A stretch of DNA of 55,351 nucleotides from Priapulus caudatus (Eukaryota; Priapulida; Priapulimorpha; Priapulimorphida; Priapulidae). The notes beneath the pieces were generated by a model, which did not search any database, was not told where the DNA came from, and saw nothing but the letters and a program-made list of their open reading frames with translations. Each line of letters opens with the position of its first letter. Positions within the stretch are counted from its first letter, which is position 1. Position numbers and translations under genes: made by a program. The stretch is from the NCBI RefSeq assembly GCF_000485595.1, contig NW_014577722.1, positions 80,929-136,279 of the forward strand, written 5' to 3'. Of the stretch, positions 55,255-55,351 are shown piece after piece.

Positions 55255-55351
55255 CAGGGAAGTGCAATTTCAAGCTACCTGCCCCGGGGCGAATTTTGGT
55301 TGCCCCGGGCCATCGGGGGCCATCGGGCAAGCGGGTTTTGTCGAGCCCGGC
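55255..55351 (-). mobile_element. hAT-like terminal segment cut by window edge
   Basis: On the minus strand GCCGGGCTCGACAAAACCCG then CTTGCCCGATGGCCCCCGAT resembles the GGCTCGACACTAAC-type ends at 20612. Only one end is visible. Confidence 0.45.

Overview
This is a eukaryotic, AT-rich animal genomic window. It has spliced genes with GT-AG introns, several families of small DNA transposons, tRNA-derived SINE-like repeats, an LTR retrotransposon and internal TTAGGG tracts. Gene content and repeat style suggest a non-arthropod invertebrate, probably aquatic. The phylum cannot be fixed from the sequence alone.

Three protein genes are well supported. (1) A DDX18/Has1-type nucleolar DEAD-box RNA helicase on the minus strand, 32466 down to 10976. 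All eleven coding exons can be read, but their physical order is not the protein order. Exons 8 and 9 lie between exons 2 and 3, and exons 3-5 occur twice. (2) TMEM223, a mitochondrial inner-membrane factor linked to cytochrome oxidase assembly, on the plus strand in two exons (40130-40592 and 42829-43130). (3) The C-terminal 486 residues or so of a large HEAT/ARM-repeat protein on the minus strand, thirteen exons from 54587 to 46032; its 5' part lies beyond the right edge.

Layout: 1-10.8 kb has no recognisable gene and holds a paired heat-shock-element/TATA cluster, a GC-rich island and dispersed repeats. 10.9-18.6 kb holds DDX18 exons 11, 10, 7, 6, 5, 4 and 3. 18.7-29.5 kb looks like a badly joined or unpolished segment: it holds exons 9 and 8, damaged second copies of exons 5-3, a very noisy GC-rich minisatellite, and indel-rich second copies of sequence found at 6.6-7.8 kb and 14.2-16.5 kb. 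31.0-32.5 kb holds DDX18 exons 2 and 1. 32.5-40 kb is a dense nest of palindromic and TTAA-flanked elements, including short elements carrying telomere-like repeats. 40.1-43.1 kb is TMEM223. 46.0-54.6 kb is the HEAT-repeat gene; one of its introns contains a complete but internally deleted LTR retrotransposon with tRNA-Leu-type primer site, gag and protease but no reverse transcriptase or integrase core.

The three genes look like independent housekeeping loci rather than a pathway. Three runs of N (137, 25 and 25 bases) mark scaffold gaps. No CRISPR array, bacterial operon or clearly new multi-gene system was found. The most informative signals are the scrambled helicase exon order with its assembly signature, an insertion/empty-site pair proving that one short transposon moved, and the telomere-repeat-carrying element family.
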